The notes: generated by a model from the sequence alone, not told the origin. A stretch of 64,000 nucleotides of DNA from Nevskia sp964451925 (GCA_964451925.1 CAYVKA010000003.1:70685-134684), one strand, 5' to 3'; counted from the stretch's first letter, positions 38,960 through 48,011 are shown. A program made the numbers and translations.

Positions 38960-39899
38960 ATATTTCGTTGGGATCCCTGCCAAACCTCAATTCCATGCCG
39001 TCGTAAGCAACCTCCCAGCCCGCGGCCTCCAGCTCCGCGCGCTCACCGGAATCGTCGAGCAGCACCGGATTGGAGTTGTTGATGTGTACCAGCACCTTGC
39101 GCCGCACGCCCAGGCCGCTGAACGCGGCGATGGTGCCGTCCGGCCCGCTCAGGCTCATGTGTCCCATGCGGCGCCCGGTCTTGCTGCCGATGCCGGCACG
39201 GATCATCTCGTCGTCGCGCCACAGCGTGCCGTCGAACAGCACCAGTTCGGCCCCGCGCAGCCGCTGCGCCAGCGCCTCGGTCATCGCGGCGCAGCCAGGA
39301 ATGAAATACAGGCGCCGCCGACCGTCGCCGAGCGCGGCGCCGACCGTATCCTCGCCCAGCACGATCGGCGGCGTGTCGCTCGCGTCTTCCAGGTAAAGCG
39401 GCACCTTGCCGGGCACCGCGAACAGCTCCACGGTCAGTCCGCTGGGCGTTCCGTCGGGCAAGGCCAAGGGGTACTGCCGCTCCAGCTCCAGCGGCTGCCG
39501 CGCCACCACATCCGGCGCCAGCACGTTAAAAATCGGATTGGCCCGCAGCACCTCGTGCACCCGGGCGGTGGCATAGACCGTCAAGGGCTGGCGCTCGCGC
39601 AGCGTCAGCAGCCCGGCGATGGCGTCGACGTCGCCGCCGCTTAGCACCACGCCCGCGATCGGCGACGAGCGCAGCCCCTGCCGCGGTTGCAGCAGCGGAG
39701 TGTCGGCGATCTGCTGGCGCAGGTCGGGCGAGGCGTTGAGCAGGAACCAGTGCTCGCCATCGGCGCTGACCGCCACCGAGGCCTGGCTGCGCGCCCTGGC
39801 CGCCGCGTCGCCGCGGCGCGCCCGGTTGCAGGCCGGCGCATTGGAATTCCACTGCGGGAAGCCTCCGCCGGCGGCGGCGCCCAGCACCAGCGCCTTCAT
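38940..39899 (-). CDS. pqqB: PqqB, PQQ biosynthesis protein, metal-ligand-poor variant
   Basis: This 319-residue protein matches PqqB throughout: VLGAAAGGGFPQWNSN at the start, FLLNASPDLRQQI, VPGKVPLYLEDAS, YFIPGCA, LFDGTLWRDDEMIRAGIGSKTGRRMGHMSLSG and VLVHINNSNPVL. PqqB hydroxylates the tyrosine of the cross-linked PqqA peptide (or supports this step) in pyrroloquinoline quinone synthesis. Two usual metal-ligand spots differ: CxCxxC is SxAxxC (WNSNAPAC) and the DH of GDVDH is GDVDA. No pqqA, C, D or E lies in the window. It follows the receptor gene at 40020 by 120 bases and is probably co-transcribed. Confidence 0.9.
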   Translation of the reverse strand: MKALVLGAAAGGGFPQWNSNAPACNRARRGDAAARARSQASVAVSADGEHWFLLNASPDLRQQIADTPLLQPRQGLRSSPIAGVVLSGGDVDAIAGLLTLRERQPLTVYATARVHEVLRANPIFNVLAPDVVARQPLELERQYPLALPDGTPSGLTVELFAVPGKVPLYLEDASDTPPIVLGEDTVGAALGDGRRRLYFIPGCAAMTEALAQRLRGAELVLFDGTLWRDDEMIRAGIGSKTGRRMGHMSLSGPDGTIAAFSGLGVRRKVLVHINNSNPVLLDDSGERAELEAAGWEVAYDGMELRFGRDPNEIFNAMDG

Positions 39900-40019
39900 G
39901 CGCCTGACCTGCCCTGCGGCATGGCGGTGTCACGCAGTCGGCGCATTCCCGGGGCGGATGGTCGATGTGGAGGGTGCATGGTGCGGTGCTCCGGTGAGGC
40001 CGGCTTGCGCCGGCGGTGC

Positions 40020-42389
40020 TCAATTGAAGGTCAAGCGCATGCCCGCCCAGCAGGCACGCGGCGCCGACGGGCCGATCGCGGTGACATTGGCCCAGTTGGC
40101 GGGATTGGTGATGAAGCGGCCGCCGCTGTCGAAGGGATTGGAGCTCAGCTGCCCTGAAGTGGCGTAATCGCGGTCCAGCACATTGTTGATCCGCCCGAAC
40201 AGCTCCCAGTTGCGGGCGAAGCGGTAGCTGCTGTTCAGGTTGAGCACGGCATAGCCGCCAATGCGGCCGGGGTGCTCGAAAGTCACGCCATTGGCGTTGA
40301 CGCCGGGCTGGTGCAGGTTGTTCTCGTTGCCGCGCACATATTGCCCGGTGGCGGCGACCAGATTGGCGCCGACCGACCATTGCCCGCTGATGTCGTACTC
40401 CGCCTCCAGTTTGCCGCTGTGCCGCGGGACCAGGGGCAGCCGGTCTCCCGGCATCACCTGGATGACCCCGTTACTGTCGGCGGTGCTGTTCTCCTGCGAC
40501 ACCAGGCTCAGCGGCGTGCGATAGCTGGCATCGACCAGGCTATAGCCCGCGTGCCAGCGGAACCGGGACAGCTCGCCGAACAAGCCCAGCTCCAGCCCCT
40601 GGCGGCGGGTCCGGCCGACGTTGTCGAAATAGCCCGCCCCCGAGATGCTGGAGCTGATGAACTGGATGTCGTTGTCGCTGGCCGTGTGGAACAGCGCGCC
40701 GCTCCAGCCCAGCCGCTTGCCCAACAGGCTGCCGCGCCCGCCGAGCTCCCAGGTCTTGGCCACCACCTGCCGCAGCGCCGGGTCGGCGGCGAAGGCGTTG
40801 GGCAGCTTGCAGGGGATCGCCGGGTCGGCACAGCCCAGCTCGATCGCCGTCGGCGCACGGTTGCCTTCGTTGTAGTCGGCGTACAGCGTCAGGTAGCGGC
40901 CGGGCGTCAGGCTGAAGCCGAGCGCCGGATCGAGGCGGCGGAAGCCATGGTCGCCATCGAGCGCGGTACCCTGGCGGTCCGCCAGCTGCACCCGCGTGTC
41001 GTTGTAGCGCAGTGAAGCGGTCAGGTGCAGCAGGCGGTTCAGCGACCAGGTATCGGTGGCGTAGAGGCCGTAGTTGCGATTGGTGCCGTAGAGGCTGACG
41101 CCCTGCTCCACCGCGCCGTCCGCCACGGTACTGCGCTGCGGCGTGAACGCCGCGTCCTGCCCGGTCTGCGTGAAATCGCTGCGGCCCTGGTCGTAGCTGA
41201 AGCCGGCGCTGAACTGGTTCCGGCGCCCCAGCACAGGCCCCGAATAGGTCAGCTGCGCCGTCGCGCCATAGGTGCGCTGCACCGTCCGCGTGTGCCGGTC
41301 GATGGCCGTCTCACCGGCAAGCTGCGCCGCCGCGCAGGCATCCGGGTCGGACGCGCCGGCGCAGCGGCCGCCCGGCGCAACGGCGGCGTTGTAGTCGTCC
41401 TGGTACGCGTCGTTGGCGTCGCCGTTGAAGGTGCCGGTGGCCAGCTGGCGGAAGTAGACATTGCCTGCCAGCAGCAGGTCGTCACGCAGGAAATGGCTGG
41501 CGCGGGCGTTGAGGAAATTGAGGTGATTCTTGGTGTTGTCGGGCACGGTGAACACGGCTCCGCGGCCGAACCGTGCCAGCATATCCAGGGGCGTCAGGCC
41601 GTTGCCGTTGAGATTGGTGTCGGCATAGGCGTAGCTCACGTCGAGATCGCTGCGCTCGTCCTGCCAGCCGGCCTTGCCGAACAGCTGCCGCACATGCGAC
41701 GGCGAATCGTCGCGCCAGCCATCCTCGTCGAACCAGTTGCCGGTGAGGAAATAGTCGAAGCGGCCGCGGCTGCCGCCGGTCTCGAACTCCGCCGCGCGCC
41801 GGCCGAACGAGCCGCCATAGGCCTGGATCGAGGTGCCCGGGTACTGCGCCCCGCTCTTGGTCTGCACCGACAGGGCGCCGCCCAGCGTGTTGAGGCCGAA
41901 CAGCGGATTGGAACCGGGCATCAGCGTGATGTTGGCGATGGCGGACTGCGGGATCAGATCCCAGTTCACCACGTCACCGAACGATTCGTTGACGCGCACA
42001 CCGTCGACGTACACCGACAAGCCTTCCGGCGCCCCCAGCAGCGGCGAAGCGGTGAATCCGCGGAAGCTCACGTCCTGCTGGAACGGGTTGCCCTGGGTTT
42101 CGTTGATGAGCACGCCGGTGAGGTTCTGGTTCATGAAATCCACCAGGTCGAGCGTCTTCTGGCGATCGAGATCCTTGCTGGTGGCGGTCTGCACATTGGC
42201 CGGCACCAGGCTGACCGGCATGCCGAGCCCCGGCAAGGGCGTGGTACCGACGACGTTCACCTGCGGCAGCTCCTGCACCGTGGCGGGATTCTGCGGCAGC
42301 GGATCCTGCGCCGATGCCGCCGTCACCAGCCCCAGCACGCCGATGGCGCCGAGGCTCCGGCGGAGCCTTGCAAGCGTCGCGTTCAGCAC
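40020..42389 (-). CDS. TonB-dependent outer-membrane receptor
   Basis: This 789-residue protein starts at a GTG behind AGGGGAAG, with a signal peptide (RRSLGAIGVLGLVTAASAQ). A plug follows (LVDFMNQNLTGVLINETQGNPFQQDVSFRGFTASPLLGAPEGLSVYVDGVRVNESFGDVVNWDLIPQSAI), then a 22-strand-type barrel ending in AGMRLTFN. Such receptors import scarce compounds using TonB energy. It is co-directional with pqqB and opposite a PqqU-like receptor, so a PQQ- or lanthanide-linked or quinoprotein-substrate role is plausible. The substrate is not readable. Confidence 0.85.
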   Translation of the reverse strand: MLNATLARLRRSLGAIGVLGLVTAASAQDPLPQNPATVQELPQVNVVGTTPLPGLGMPVSLVPANVQTATSKDLDRQKTLDLVDFMNQNLTGVLINETQGNPFQQDVSFRGFTASPLLGAPEGLSVYVDGVRVNESFGDVVNWDLIPQSAIANITLMPGSNPLFGLNTLGGALSVQTKSGAQYPGTSIQAYGGSFGRRAAEFETGGSRGRFDYFLTGNWFDEDGWRDDSPSHVRQLFGKAGWQDERSDLDVSYAYADTNLNGNGLTPLDMLARFGRGAVFTVPDNTKNHLNFLNARASHFLRDDLLLAGNVYFRQLATGTFNGDANDAYQDDYNAAVAPGGRCAGASDPDACAAAQLAGETAIDRHTRTVQRTYGATAQLTYSGPVLGRRNQFSAGFSYDQGRSDFTQTGQDAAFTPQRSTVADGAVEQGVSLYGTNRNYGLYATDTWSLNRLLHLTASLRYNDTRVQLADRQGTALDGDHGFRRLDPALGFSLTPGRYLTLYADYNEGNRAPTAIELGCADPAIPCKLPNAFAADPALRQVVAKTWELGGRGSLLGKRLGWSGALFHTASDNDIQFISSSISGAGYFDNVGRTRRQGLELGLFGELSRFRWHAGYSLVDASYRTPLSLVSQENSTADSNGVIQVMPGDRLPLVPRHSGKLEAEYDISGQWSVGANLVAATGQYVRGNENNLHQPGVNANGVTFEHPGRIGGYAVLNLNSSYRFARNWELFGRINNVLDRDYATSGQLSSNPFDSGGRFITNPANWANVTAIGPSAPRACWAGMRLTFN

Positions 42390-42505
42390 CGCTTCCCCTG
42401 CACACATTGCGCGCGCGCACGTGGCACCGGGATCGCCGCGGCGCAAAGCTCCACACGGGTGGCGCCCGGCAACAGGTCCGAGCCGCGCACGAGCCGCTTG
42501 TTCAT
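42383..42505 (-). CDS. 40-codon leader ORF coupled to the TonB receptor
   Basis: ATG at 42505 follows a strong GGAGGAGAG ribosome binding site. The peptide (MNKRLVRGSDLLPGATRVEL then CAAAIPVPRARAQCVQGKRC) stops inside the first codons of the receptor gene: its TGA at 42383-42385 lies within GTGCTGAAC at the receptor start. Translation of the leader would therefore set receptor expression. It lacks the Glu-x3-Tyr of PqqA. It may be a pure translational coupler or a small peptide in its own right. Confidence 0.5.
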   Translation of the reverse strand: MNKRLVRGSDLLPGATRVELCAAAIPVPRARAQCVQGKRC

Positions 42506-42827
42506 CCTCTCCTCCAGCTTCAGTGAATCGCCGTCGCCGTTGTTTTCCGGCGATCGACAGGGTGCATTGCAGGCAAAAGTAAACTCGTGCGCCACCGAAG
42601 ATCAACCGCGTGTCAATCGCGGTACAGCGGCCGCAAAACAGGCTGTGTCGCAATCAGGGCGGCCGTATCAAAAACGATACAATCCCATCTTCAAGAAGAG
42701 CGGATATGGGAGCGGGACGAAGGGCGCGCGGATTTCCCGGGGCCGCATGGCATGTCGCTTGCGGTGGCCGCTCACCACCAGCGGCGCCGGCCATTGCGCC
42801 GCAGATGTCCATAACAACGGAGGAGAC
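42506..42827. promoter_or_regulatory. divergent promoter region of two transport units
   Basis: This 322-base gap separates the leftward receptor-pqqB unit from the rightward EamA-pqqU unit and must hold both promoters. The only long frame through it is a 5' extension of the EamA frame that spans the opposite gene. CAAACATT-type repeats or clear -35/-10 pairs were not found by eye; AAAACGATACAATC near 42670 is a possible -10 area. Confidence 0.4.
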
Positions 42828-43757
42828 ATGCAATCCAGCAGCACCGCCCGGCCGGCGGGACTGCCGCGCGGCGCCAGCCGCGCGCTGGTCGCCGCGCTGA
42901 CCAGCGTCGCGCTGCTCGGCTTCGCCGCCAATTCCCTGCTGTGCCGTCTGGCATTGCGCGACGGCGCCATCGACGCCGCCTCGTTCACCGCGGTCCGCAT
43001 TGCTTGCGGCGCCGCGATGCTGGTGCTGCTGCACCGGCTGCGCGGCGGCCGTGCCGTCGCCGGCGACTGGCGCTCGGCGCTGGCCCTGTTCGTCTACGCC
43101 GCCACCTTTTCACTGGCCTACGTCAGCATCCCCGCCGGCGCCGGTGCGCTGCTGCTGTTCGGCAGCGTGCAGGCCACCATGATCGCGCGTGGGCTGGTCC
43201 TCGGCGAAAATCCGCACTGGTACGAGTGGTGCGGCCTGCTGCTGGCCTGCAGCGGCATCGTGGTGCTGCTCGCGCCCGGCCTGTCGGCGCCGCCGCTGGG
43301 CGGCGGGCTGGCGATGATGGCGGCCGGCATCGCCTGGGGCGTCTATTCCCTGCGCGGCCGCCGCAACCGCGACGCCATCGCCGCCACCGCCGGCAACTTC
43401 CTGCGTGCGCTGCCGCTGTCGCTGCTGCTGGTGTTCGCCGCCCGCCTGGGTGGTGGTGAGCACCCGACCCTGCTGGGGCAGCGGCTGACGGCCACCGGGC
43501 TTGCCGAGGCGGCGCTCTCCGGCGCCCTCGCCTCCGGCCTCGGCTATGCCGTCTGGTATACCGTGCTGCCCTCCCTCACCGCGATGCGCGCCGCCGTGGT
43601 GCAACTGGCCGTGCCGATCCTGGTCGCCGCAGCCGGGGTGGCGCTGCTGGGGGAGCACGCCGGGCTGCGCCTGGTCGCCTGCGCGGCGCTGACGCTGGGC
43701 GGTGTGGCACTGGCCACCGGCCACCCCTTGTACCTGGCCTGGCGACACAAGCACTAA
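42828..43757 (+). CDS. EamA-family (DMT) transporter
   Basis: This 309-residue inner-membrane protein has about ten hydrophobic spans in two EamA repeats: ALLGFAANSLLCRLALRDGAIDAASFTAVRI opens the first, and GGGLAMMAAGIAWGVYSLRGR the second. The end is GGVALATGHPLYL. Members export amino acids, nucleosides or other metabolites, or import small molecules. A GGAGGAG ribosome binding site fixes the start at 42828, which removes the long upstream extension. It is co-transcribed with pqqU 23 bases downstream, so it may move a PQQ-related compound or precursor. Confidence 0.82.
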   Translation: MQSSSTARPAGLPRGASRALVAALTSVALLGFAANSLLCRLALRDGAIDAASFTAVRIACGAAMLVLLHRLRGGRAVAGDWRSALALFVYAATFSLAYVSIPAGAGALLLFGSVQATMIARGLVLGENPHWYEWCGLLLACSGIVVLLAPGLSAPPLGGGLAMMAAGIAWGVYSLRGRRNRDAIAATAGNFLRALPLSLLLVFAARLGGGEHPTLLGQRLTATGLAEAALSGALASGLGYAVWYTVLPSLTAMRAAVVQLAVPILVAAAGVALLGEHAGLRLVACAALTLGGVALATGHPLYLAWRHKH

Positions 43758-43780
43758 AACAAGCCCTGGAGACCTTTGCA

Positions 43781-45955
43781 ATGCGCCGTTCCTGTCACGC
43801 CCTCCCCGTCCCTTGCGCATGTGCCGCTGTGCACCGCGTGCGCGGCATGGTCTGCGCCGGCCTGGTACTGGCCTGGTCCGGCAGCGCGCTGGCGGACGAC
43901 GCGGCCACTGCGCTGGGGCCGGTCAGCGTCACCGCCACGCGCGTGGCACAACCGGCCTTCGACGTGCCCGCTTCCATCGACATCGTGCCCGGTACCGCCT
44001 ATTCCGGGGACACGCTGGGCGTCAACCTGTCCGAAGGCCTGGCCGCCGTGCCGGGCCTGTTGGCGCGCGACCGTCAGAACTATGCCCAGGACGAGCAGAT
44101 CTCGGTGCGCGGCTTCGGCGCGCGCTCGCAGTTCGGCGTGCGCGGCGTGCGCCTGTATGTCGACGGCATTCCGGCGACGCAGCCCGACGGCCAGGGCCAG
44201 GTGTCGCATTTCAACCTGGGCAGCGCCGATCGCGTCGAGGTGCTGCGCGGTCCCTTCTCCACGCTCTACGGAAACTCCTCGGGCGGCGTGATCTCGCTGT
44301 TCACCGCCGACGGCAGCGACCCGCCGCAGCTCAGCGCCAGCGCCGCCGGCGGCAGCTATGGCGTCTACCGCACCAACCTCGACGCAAGCGGCGTCGCCGG
44401 TCCGTTCGACTACAACGCCGACTACGGGCATTTTTCCACCGACGGCTACCGGGAACACAGCCGCGCACAGCGCGATTCCTTCAACGGCAAGCTCAACGTC
44501 GCCGCCGGCAGCGCCGGCAAGCTGACCCTGGTGCTGAACTACTTCTCCTCGCCGGAGGCGCAGGATCCTCTGGGCCTGACCCAGCAGCAATACCAGGCCA
44601 ACCCGCGCCAGGCCACCAGCCAGGCCGACCAGTTCAACACGCGCAAGAGCGTCGAGCAGATCCAGGGCGGGCTGATCTACGACTACCGCCTCAGCGAGCG
44701 GCAGAGCCTGCGCCTGCTGGGCTATTACGGCACGCGCCAGGTGCGGCAGTTCCTGTCCATCCCGGTCGCCGCCCAGGCCAGCAAGTACAACTCCGGCGGC
44801 GTGGTCGATCTCGACAACAGCTTCGGCGGCGCCGATGCCCGCTGGACCTGGCATGCGCCCTTGTTCGGCCGGCCGTTCAATCTGGTGGCCGGCCTGAGCT
44901 ACGACGAGCTGTCGCAGCACCGTCTGGGCTACGCCAACTTCACCGGCAACGGCAGCCAGCCCGGCCAACTGGGACAGCAGGGCGCGCTCAAGCGCGACGA
45001 GATCAACGACGTCTACGACCTGGATCAGTATCTGCAGGGCAGCTGGCAGCTGGCCGAGCGCTGGTCGCTGCTGCTCGGCGCGCGGCACAGCATGGTGCAG
45101 TTCGATTCCCACGACCATTTCCTGTCCAACGGCGACGACAGCGGCAGCAAGGGCTACTACGCCACCACCCCGGTCGGCGGCCTGATGTACAAGCTCGACT
45201 CCAGGCTGCACCTCTACGCTTCTTATGGTGACGGCTTCGAGACGCCGACGCTGAACGAGCTGGCCTACCGCCCCGACGGGCTGTCCGGGCTCAATTTCGC
45301 GCTCAAGCCCTCGCATTCCAACAACGGCGAACTGGGGGCTAAGCTGCGCCTGCGCCAGCGTACCCAGGCGCAGCTGGCGCTGTTCGACATCACCACGCGC
45401 AACGAGATCGTGGTCGGCCCCACCGCCAACGGCCGCAATACCTACGTCAACGCGCCGCACACCCGCCGCCAGGGCGCCGAGCTCTCGCTCGGCACCGAGC
45501 TGGCGCCGCGCTGGAATCTGCAGCTGGCCTATACCTATGTCGATGCCGTGGTGCGCGCACCATATTGCAACAACGGCGCCGCCAGCTGCCCGGCGGCCAA
45601 CACCGTGAGCAATGGCGATCGCGTGCCCGGCGTGCCGGAGAGCGATGCCTACGCCGCGCTGCGCTGGGGTGGCGACAACGGCTGGCACGCGGCGGTCAAC
45701 GCGCAGTACGCCAGCAACGTGCCGGCCAACGACGTCAATACCGCCCATACGCCGTCCTACGCCCTGCTGGGCATGGACGGCGGCTATGTATTCGACCTGC
45801 CGCACTGGCGCATCAACAGCTTCGTGCGGGTCGACAACCTGCTCAATACCCCCTACATCGGCTCGGTCATCGTCAACGACGCCAACAGCCGCTACTTCGA
45901 GCCCGGCCCCGGCCGCGCCGTGCTGGCCGGGCTGAGCTTCAACTGGAAATACTGA
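43781..45955 (+). CDS. pqqU: PqqU/YncD-like TonB-dependent PQQ receptor
   Basis: This 724-residue receptor has a signal peptide ending WSGSALA and matches E. coli PqqU (YncD) closely along its whole length as I recall it: LSEGLAAVPGLLARDRQNYAQD, RGFGARSQFGVRGVRLYVDG, PATQPDGQGQ, EVLRGPFSTLYGNSSGGV, FETPTLNELAYRPDGLSGLN, NAPHTRRQGAELS, and YIGSVIVNDANSRYFEPGPG. PqqU imports pyrroloquinoline quinone with TonB energy and doubles as a phage receptor in E. coli. The nearby pqqB supports the assignment, and the cell could both make and scavenge PQQ, or only scavenge if the biosynthetic set is incomplete. Confidence 0.85.
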   Translation: MRRSCHALPVPCACAAVHRVRGMVCAGLVLAWSGSALADDAATALGPVSVTATRVAQPAFDVPASIDIVPGTAYSGDTLGVNLSEGLAAVPGLLARDRQNYAQDEQISVRGFGARSQFGVRGVRLYVDGIPATQPDGQGQVSHFNLGSADRVEVLRGPFSTLYGNSSGGVISLFTADGSDPPQLSASAAGGSYGVYRTNLDASGVAGPFDYNADYGHFSTDGYREHSRAQRDSFNGKLNVAAGSAGKLTLVLNYFSSPEAQDPLGLTQQQYQANPRQATSQADQFNTRKSVEQIQGGLIYDYRLSERQSLRLLGYYGTRQVRQFLSIPVAAQASKYNSGGVVDLDNSFGGADARWTWHAPLFGRPFNLVAGLSYDELSQHRLGYANFTGNGSQPGQLGQQGALKRDEINDVYDLDQYLQGSWQLAERWSLLLGARHSMVQFDSHDHFLSNGDDSGSKGYYATTPVGGLMYKLDSRLHLYASYGDGFETPTLNELAYRPDGLSGLNFALKPSHSNNGELGAKLRLRQRTQAQLALFDITTRNEIVVGPTANGRNTYVNAPHTRRQGAELSLGTELAPRWNLQLAYTYVDAVVRAPYCNNGAASCPAANTVSNGDRVPGVPESDAYAALRWGGDNGWHAAVNAQYASNVPANDVNTAHTPSYALLGMDGGYVFDLPHWRINSFVRVDNLLNTPYIGSVIVNDANSRYFEPGPGRAVLAGLSFNWKY

Positions 45956-45984
45956 ACCACGGTGTCCTGCCGGCCGGGCGGGAC

Positions 45985-46006
45985 CGCCGGATGTCGCCAT
46001 CCGGCG
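45985..46006. terminator. hairpin between convergent pqqU and the reductase gene
   Basis: CGCCGGATG and CATCCGGCG pair perfectly over 9 bases with a TCGC tetraloop, embedded in a longer imperfect GC stem. No T-run follows on either strand, so it would act as a weak or factor-assisted bidirectional terminator between genes ending at 45955 and 46026. Confidence 0.5.
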
Positions 46007-46025
46007 TCCCGGCCGATTCAGACCC

Positions 46026-47144
46026 TCAGATGTCCTTGGTCACCACCGGCTTGCCGACCAGGCCGAAGCTCTGCAGTACCCCCAGCAGCTCGCGATGGCC
46101 ATACGCCTGGCAGGCCGAGGCGAAGCCGACGCGGCGCGGCGGCGCCTGCAGCAGATGGTAGGCGGCATAGGCCTGCAGCAGGCCGGTCTGCTTGTAGTTG
46201 CAGGTGCCGTGGATGACGCAATGCACGCGGCCCAAGGGGCCGCTGGCGTGCACCGAGTCGACCGAGGTGTTGATGCGTGGATTCTCGCGCGGCGGCATTC
46301 CGGCCTGCAGGCTCGCCGCCATGTCGGACAGGGCTTTCTCCTGTTCCGCCTTGGGCATCTTCTTGATCTTTTCCTCGACCACGCTGGTGATCTGCACCAC
46401 GCCTTCCATCACGCTGCGCTCGAACACGCCGCCCATCGCCTTGCAATTGGCCACGCGCGGATCGTTCTTGAACCACACCGGGTGCGCGGTGCCGCCCCAG
46501 GGCAGCGCCATCGCCACCGCATGCTGGCCCGGCACCTGCACCTCGGCCTTGGCGAACGGCGACCACTGCACGTACTGGTTCTGTTCCAGGTGGAAGAAAT
46601 CAGCGGTGAGGATGCTGAAGATGGTCTGCGTCGAGGCATAGGTCGGAAAGCCCTTCCACAGCACCAGGATGTCGAGCGTGTCCAGCCCCGGCGTCTCCAG
46701 GCAGATGTTGGCCGCGATCTCGCCGGTGGTATACATCTGCGCGATGCCGGGGGACAGCAGCAGGTTCCGCTCCGCGAATTTCCGGCCCCAGGTCTTCTCG
46801 GCGCGCATCATCCAGTTCTGCTCGCCGTTGGTGTCGGTGTAGTGGCAGCCCGCGGCGAGCGAAGCCTCCACCGCTTCCGGCCCGTACTTCATGAACGGCC
46901 CCACCATGTTGCACACCACCTGCGCGCCCTTGAACAGCCGGGTCAGCGCCTCGGTGCTGTGCTCGACTTCGGCGATCTCGTATTCGGCGTTCTCGATGCC
47001 CGGAACCTTGTCCATCACCTCCTTGATGCGCTTGCCGTCACGGCCGGCGGCAATGAACGGCACGCGGTACTCGCGCAGGTACTCGGCGACCAGCCGGCCG
47101 GTATAGCCGGTCACGCCGTAGATGACGACGGGTTTCTTGCTCAT
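46026..47144 (-). CDS. saccharopine-dehydrogenase-like NAD(P)-binding reductase
   Basis: This 372-residue protein has an N-terminal Rossmann motif GVTGYTGRLVAEYL (about 10-23), AGRDGKRI and NMVGPFMKYGPEAVEASLAAGCHYTDTNGE, typical of the saccharopine dehydrogenase/trans-acting enoyl reductase group. The C-terminal part (RVHCVIHGTCNYKQTGLLQAY) is also of that type. It is the last gene of the carboxylase operon and may reduce or isomerise an unsaturated intermediate. The substrate is unknown; lysine metabolism is unlikely in this context. Confidence 0.75.
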   Translation of the reverse strand: MSKKPVVIYGVTGYTGRLVAEYLREYRVPFIAAGRDGKRIKEVMDKVPGIENAEYEIAEVEHSTEALTRLFKGAQVVCNMVGPFMKYGPEAVEASLAAGCHYTDTNGEQNWMMRAEKTWGRKFAERNLLLSPGIAQMYTTGEIAANICLETPGLDTLDILVLWKGFPTYASTQTIFSILTADFFHLEQNQYVQWSPFAKAEVQVPGQHAVAMALPWGGTAHPVWFKNDPRVANCKAMGGVFERSVMEGVVQITSVVEEKIKKMPKAEQEKALSDMAASLQAGMPPRENPRINTSVDSVHASGPLGRVHCVIHGTCNYKQTGLLQAYAAYHLLQAPPRRVGFASACQAYGHRELLGVLQSFGLVGKPVVTKDI

Positions 47145-47168
47145 CGTTTACTCCTTCGTTGTCGAGAT

Positions 47169-47239
47169 GGGAATGGGGAATAGGGAATCGGGAATGGCAG
47201 GCAGTTTTTTCGATTGCCGATTCCCCATTCCCGATTCCC
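47169..47239. repeat. REP-like inverted repeat of GGGAAT units
   Basis: Left arm units GGGAATGGGGAATAGGGAAT-CGGGAATGG and right arm GATTCCCCATTCCCGATTCCC form a stem around a short TTTTTT-containing loop. Repeats of this GGGAATCGGGAATGGGGAATC type are abundant between genes in Xanthomonadaceae. It separates the reductase gene from the dehydrogenase gene and may reduce read-through or stabilise the upstream mRNA. Confidence 0.65.
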
Positions 47240-47240
47240 G

Positions 47241-48011
47241 CTAAGCCGTCATGCCGCCGTCGACGACCAGGTCGGAGCCGGTCATGTAGCTGGATTCGTC
47301 GGACGCCAGGAACAGCACCGCCCTGGCGATCTCCTCCGGCCGGGCGAAGCGCCCCATCGGAATGCGCGCCAGCGTGCGCTCGACGAATACCTTGGCCTGC
47401 TCCGGCGGCAGGCTGGCCACGGCCGCGCCGACCATCTGCGTTTCGGCAAAACCCGGACAGACGCTGTTGATGCGGATGCTGTACCCGGCGCGGGCGCAGT
47501 GGATCGCGGCCGACTTGCTGAACAGGCGCACCCCGCCCTTGCTGGCGTTGTAGGCCGGGATCAGCGGTTCGCCGACCAGGCCCTCGATCGAGGCGATATT
47601 GACGATCGAGCCGCCGCGCGCCTTCATGCGCGCGATCGCCGCCTGCGTGCCGAGGAATACGCCGTCAAGGTTGACCGCCAGAGTCGCCTTCCAGTGCCGC
47701 AGGCTCTCCTTTTCCACGTCGGCCAGCGCCGCCACGCCGGCGTTGTTGACCACCACGTCCAGCGCGCTCCAGGTGGCCGCGGCGCGGTCCAGCACCTCGT
47801 TCCACTGGCTCTCGCTGGTCACGTCCTGCGGCATGAAGCGCACCTCGTGGCCGAGCTTGCGCAGGCGCGCCGCCTCGGCCTCGCCGGCGGCGGCATCGAC
47901 GTCGGTGATCAACACCCGCGCGCCTTCCTGCAGCAGCACCTCCGCCGCGGCCAGCCCGAGCCCGCGCGCGGCGCCGGTGACCACGCAGACCTTGCCTTGC
48001 ACTCGTTTCAT
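47241..48011 (-). CDS. short-chain dehydrogenase of the ketone carboxylase operon
   Basis: This 256-residue classical SDR has TGAARGLGLA (about 13-22), NNAG (about 89), Ser in IASIEG and the YNASKGG active site (Tyr about 155, Lys about 159), with VVDGGMTA at the end. NAD-dependent oxidation of a secondary alcohol or of a 3-hydroxyacyl-CoA is expected. In Aromatoleum, (S)-1-phenylethanol dehydrogenase (Ped) is an SDR beside the carboxylase genes; either this gene or the one at 51411 could fill that role. Confidence 0.8.
   Translation of the reverse strand: MKRVQGKVCVVTGAARGLGLAAAEVLLQEGARVLITDVDAAAGEAEAARLRKLGHEVRFMPQDVTSESQWNEVLDRAAATWSALDVVVNNAGVAALADVEKESLRHWKATLAVNLDGVFLGTQAAIARMKARGGSIVNIASIEGLVGEPLIPAYNASKGGVRLFSKSAAIHCARAGYSIRINSVCPGFAETQMVGAAVASLPPEQAKVFVERTLARIPMGRFARPEEIARAVLFLASDESSYMTGSDLVVDGGMTA

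Noticed and set aside
42383..42505. PqqA precursor peptide
   Set aside because: The peptide lacks the Glu-x3-Tyr pair that forms PQQ and is too long, although it lies in a PQQ-related locus.
41025..42827. Long 5' extension of the EamA transporter frame
   Set aside because: It runs antisense through the TonB receptor gene; a strong GGAGGAG site and the signal for a DMT transporter start at 42828.
47169..47239. CRISPR array
   Set aside because: The GGGAAT units are short, adjacent and form one stem; there are no spacers. No other regularly spaced repeats were seen in the window.
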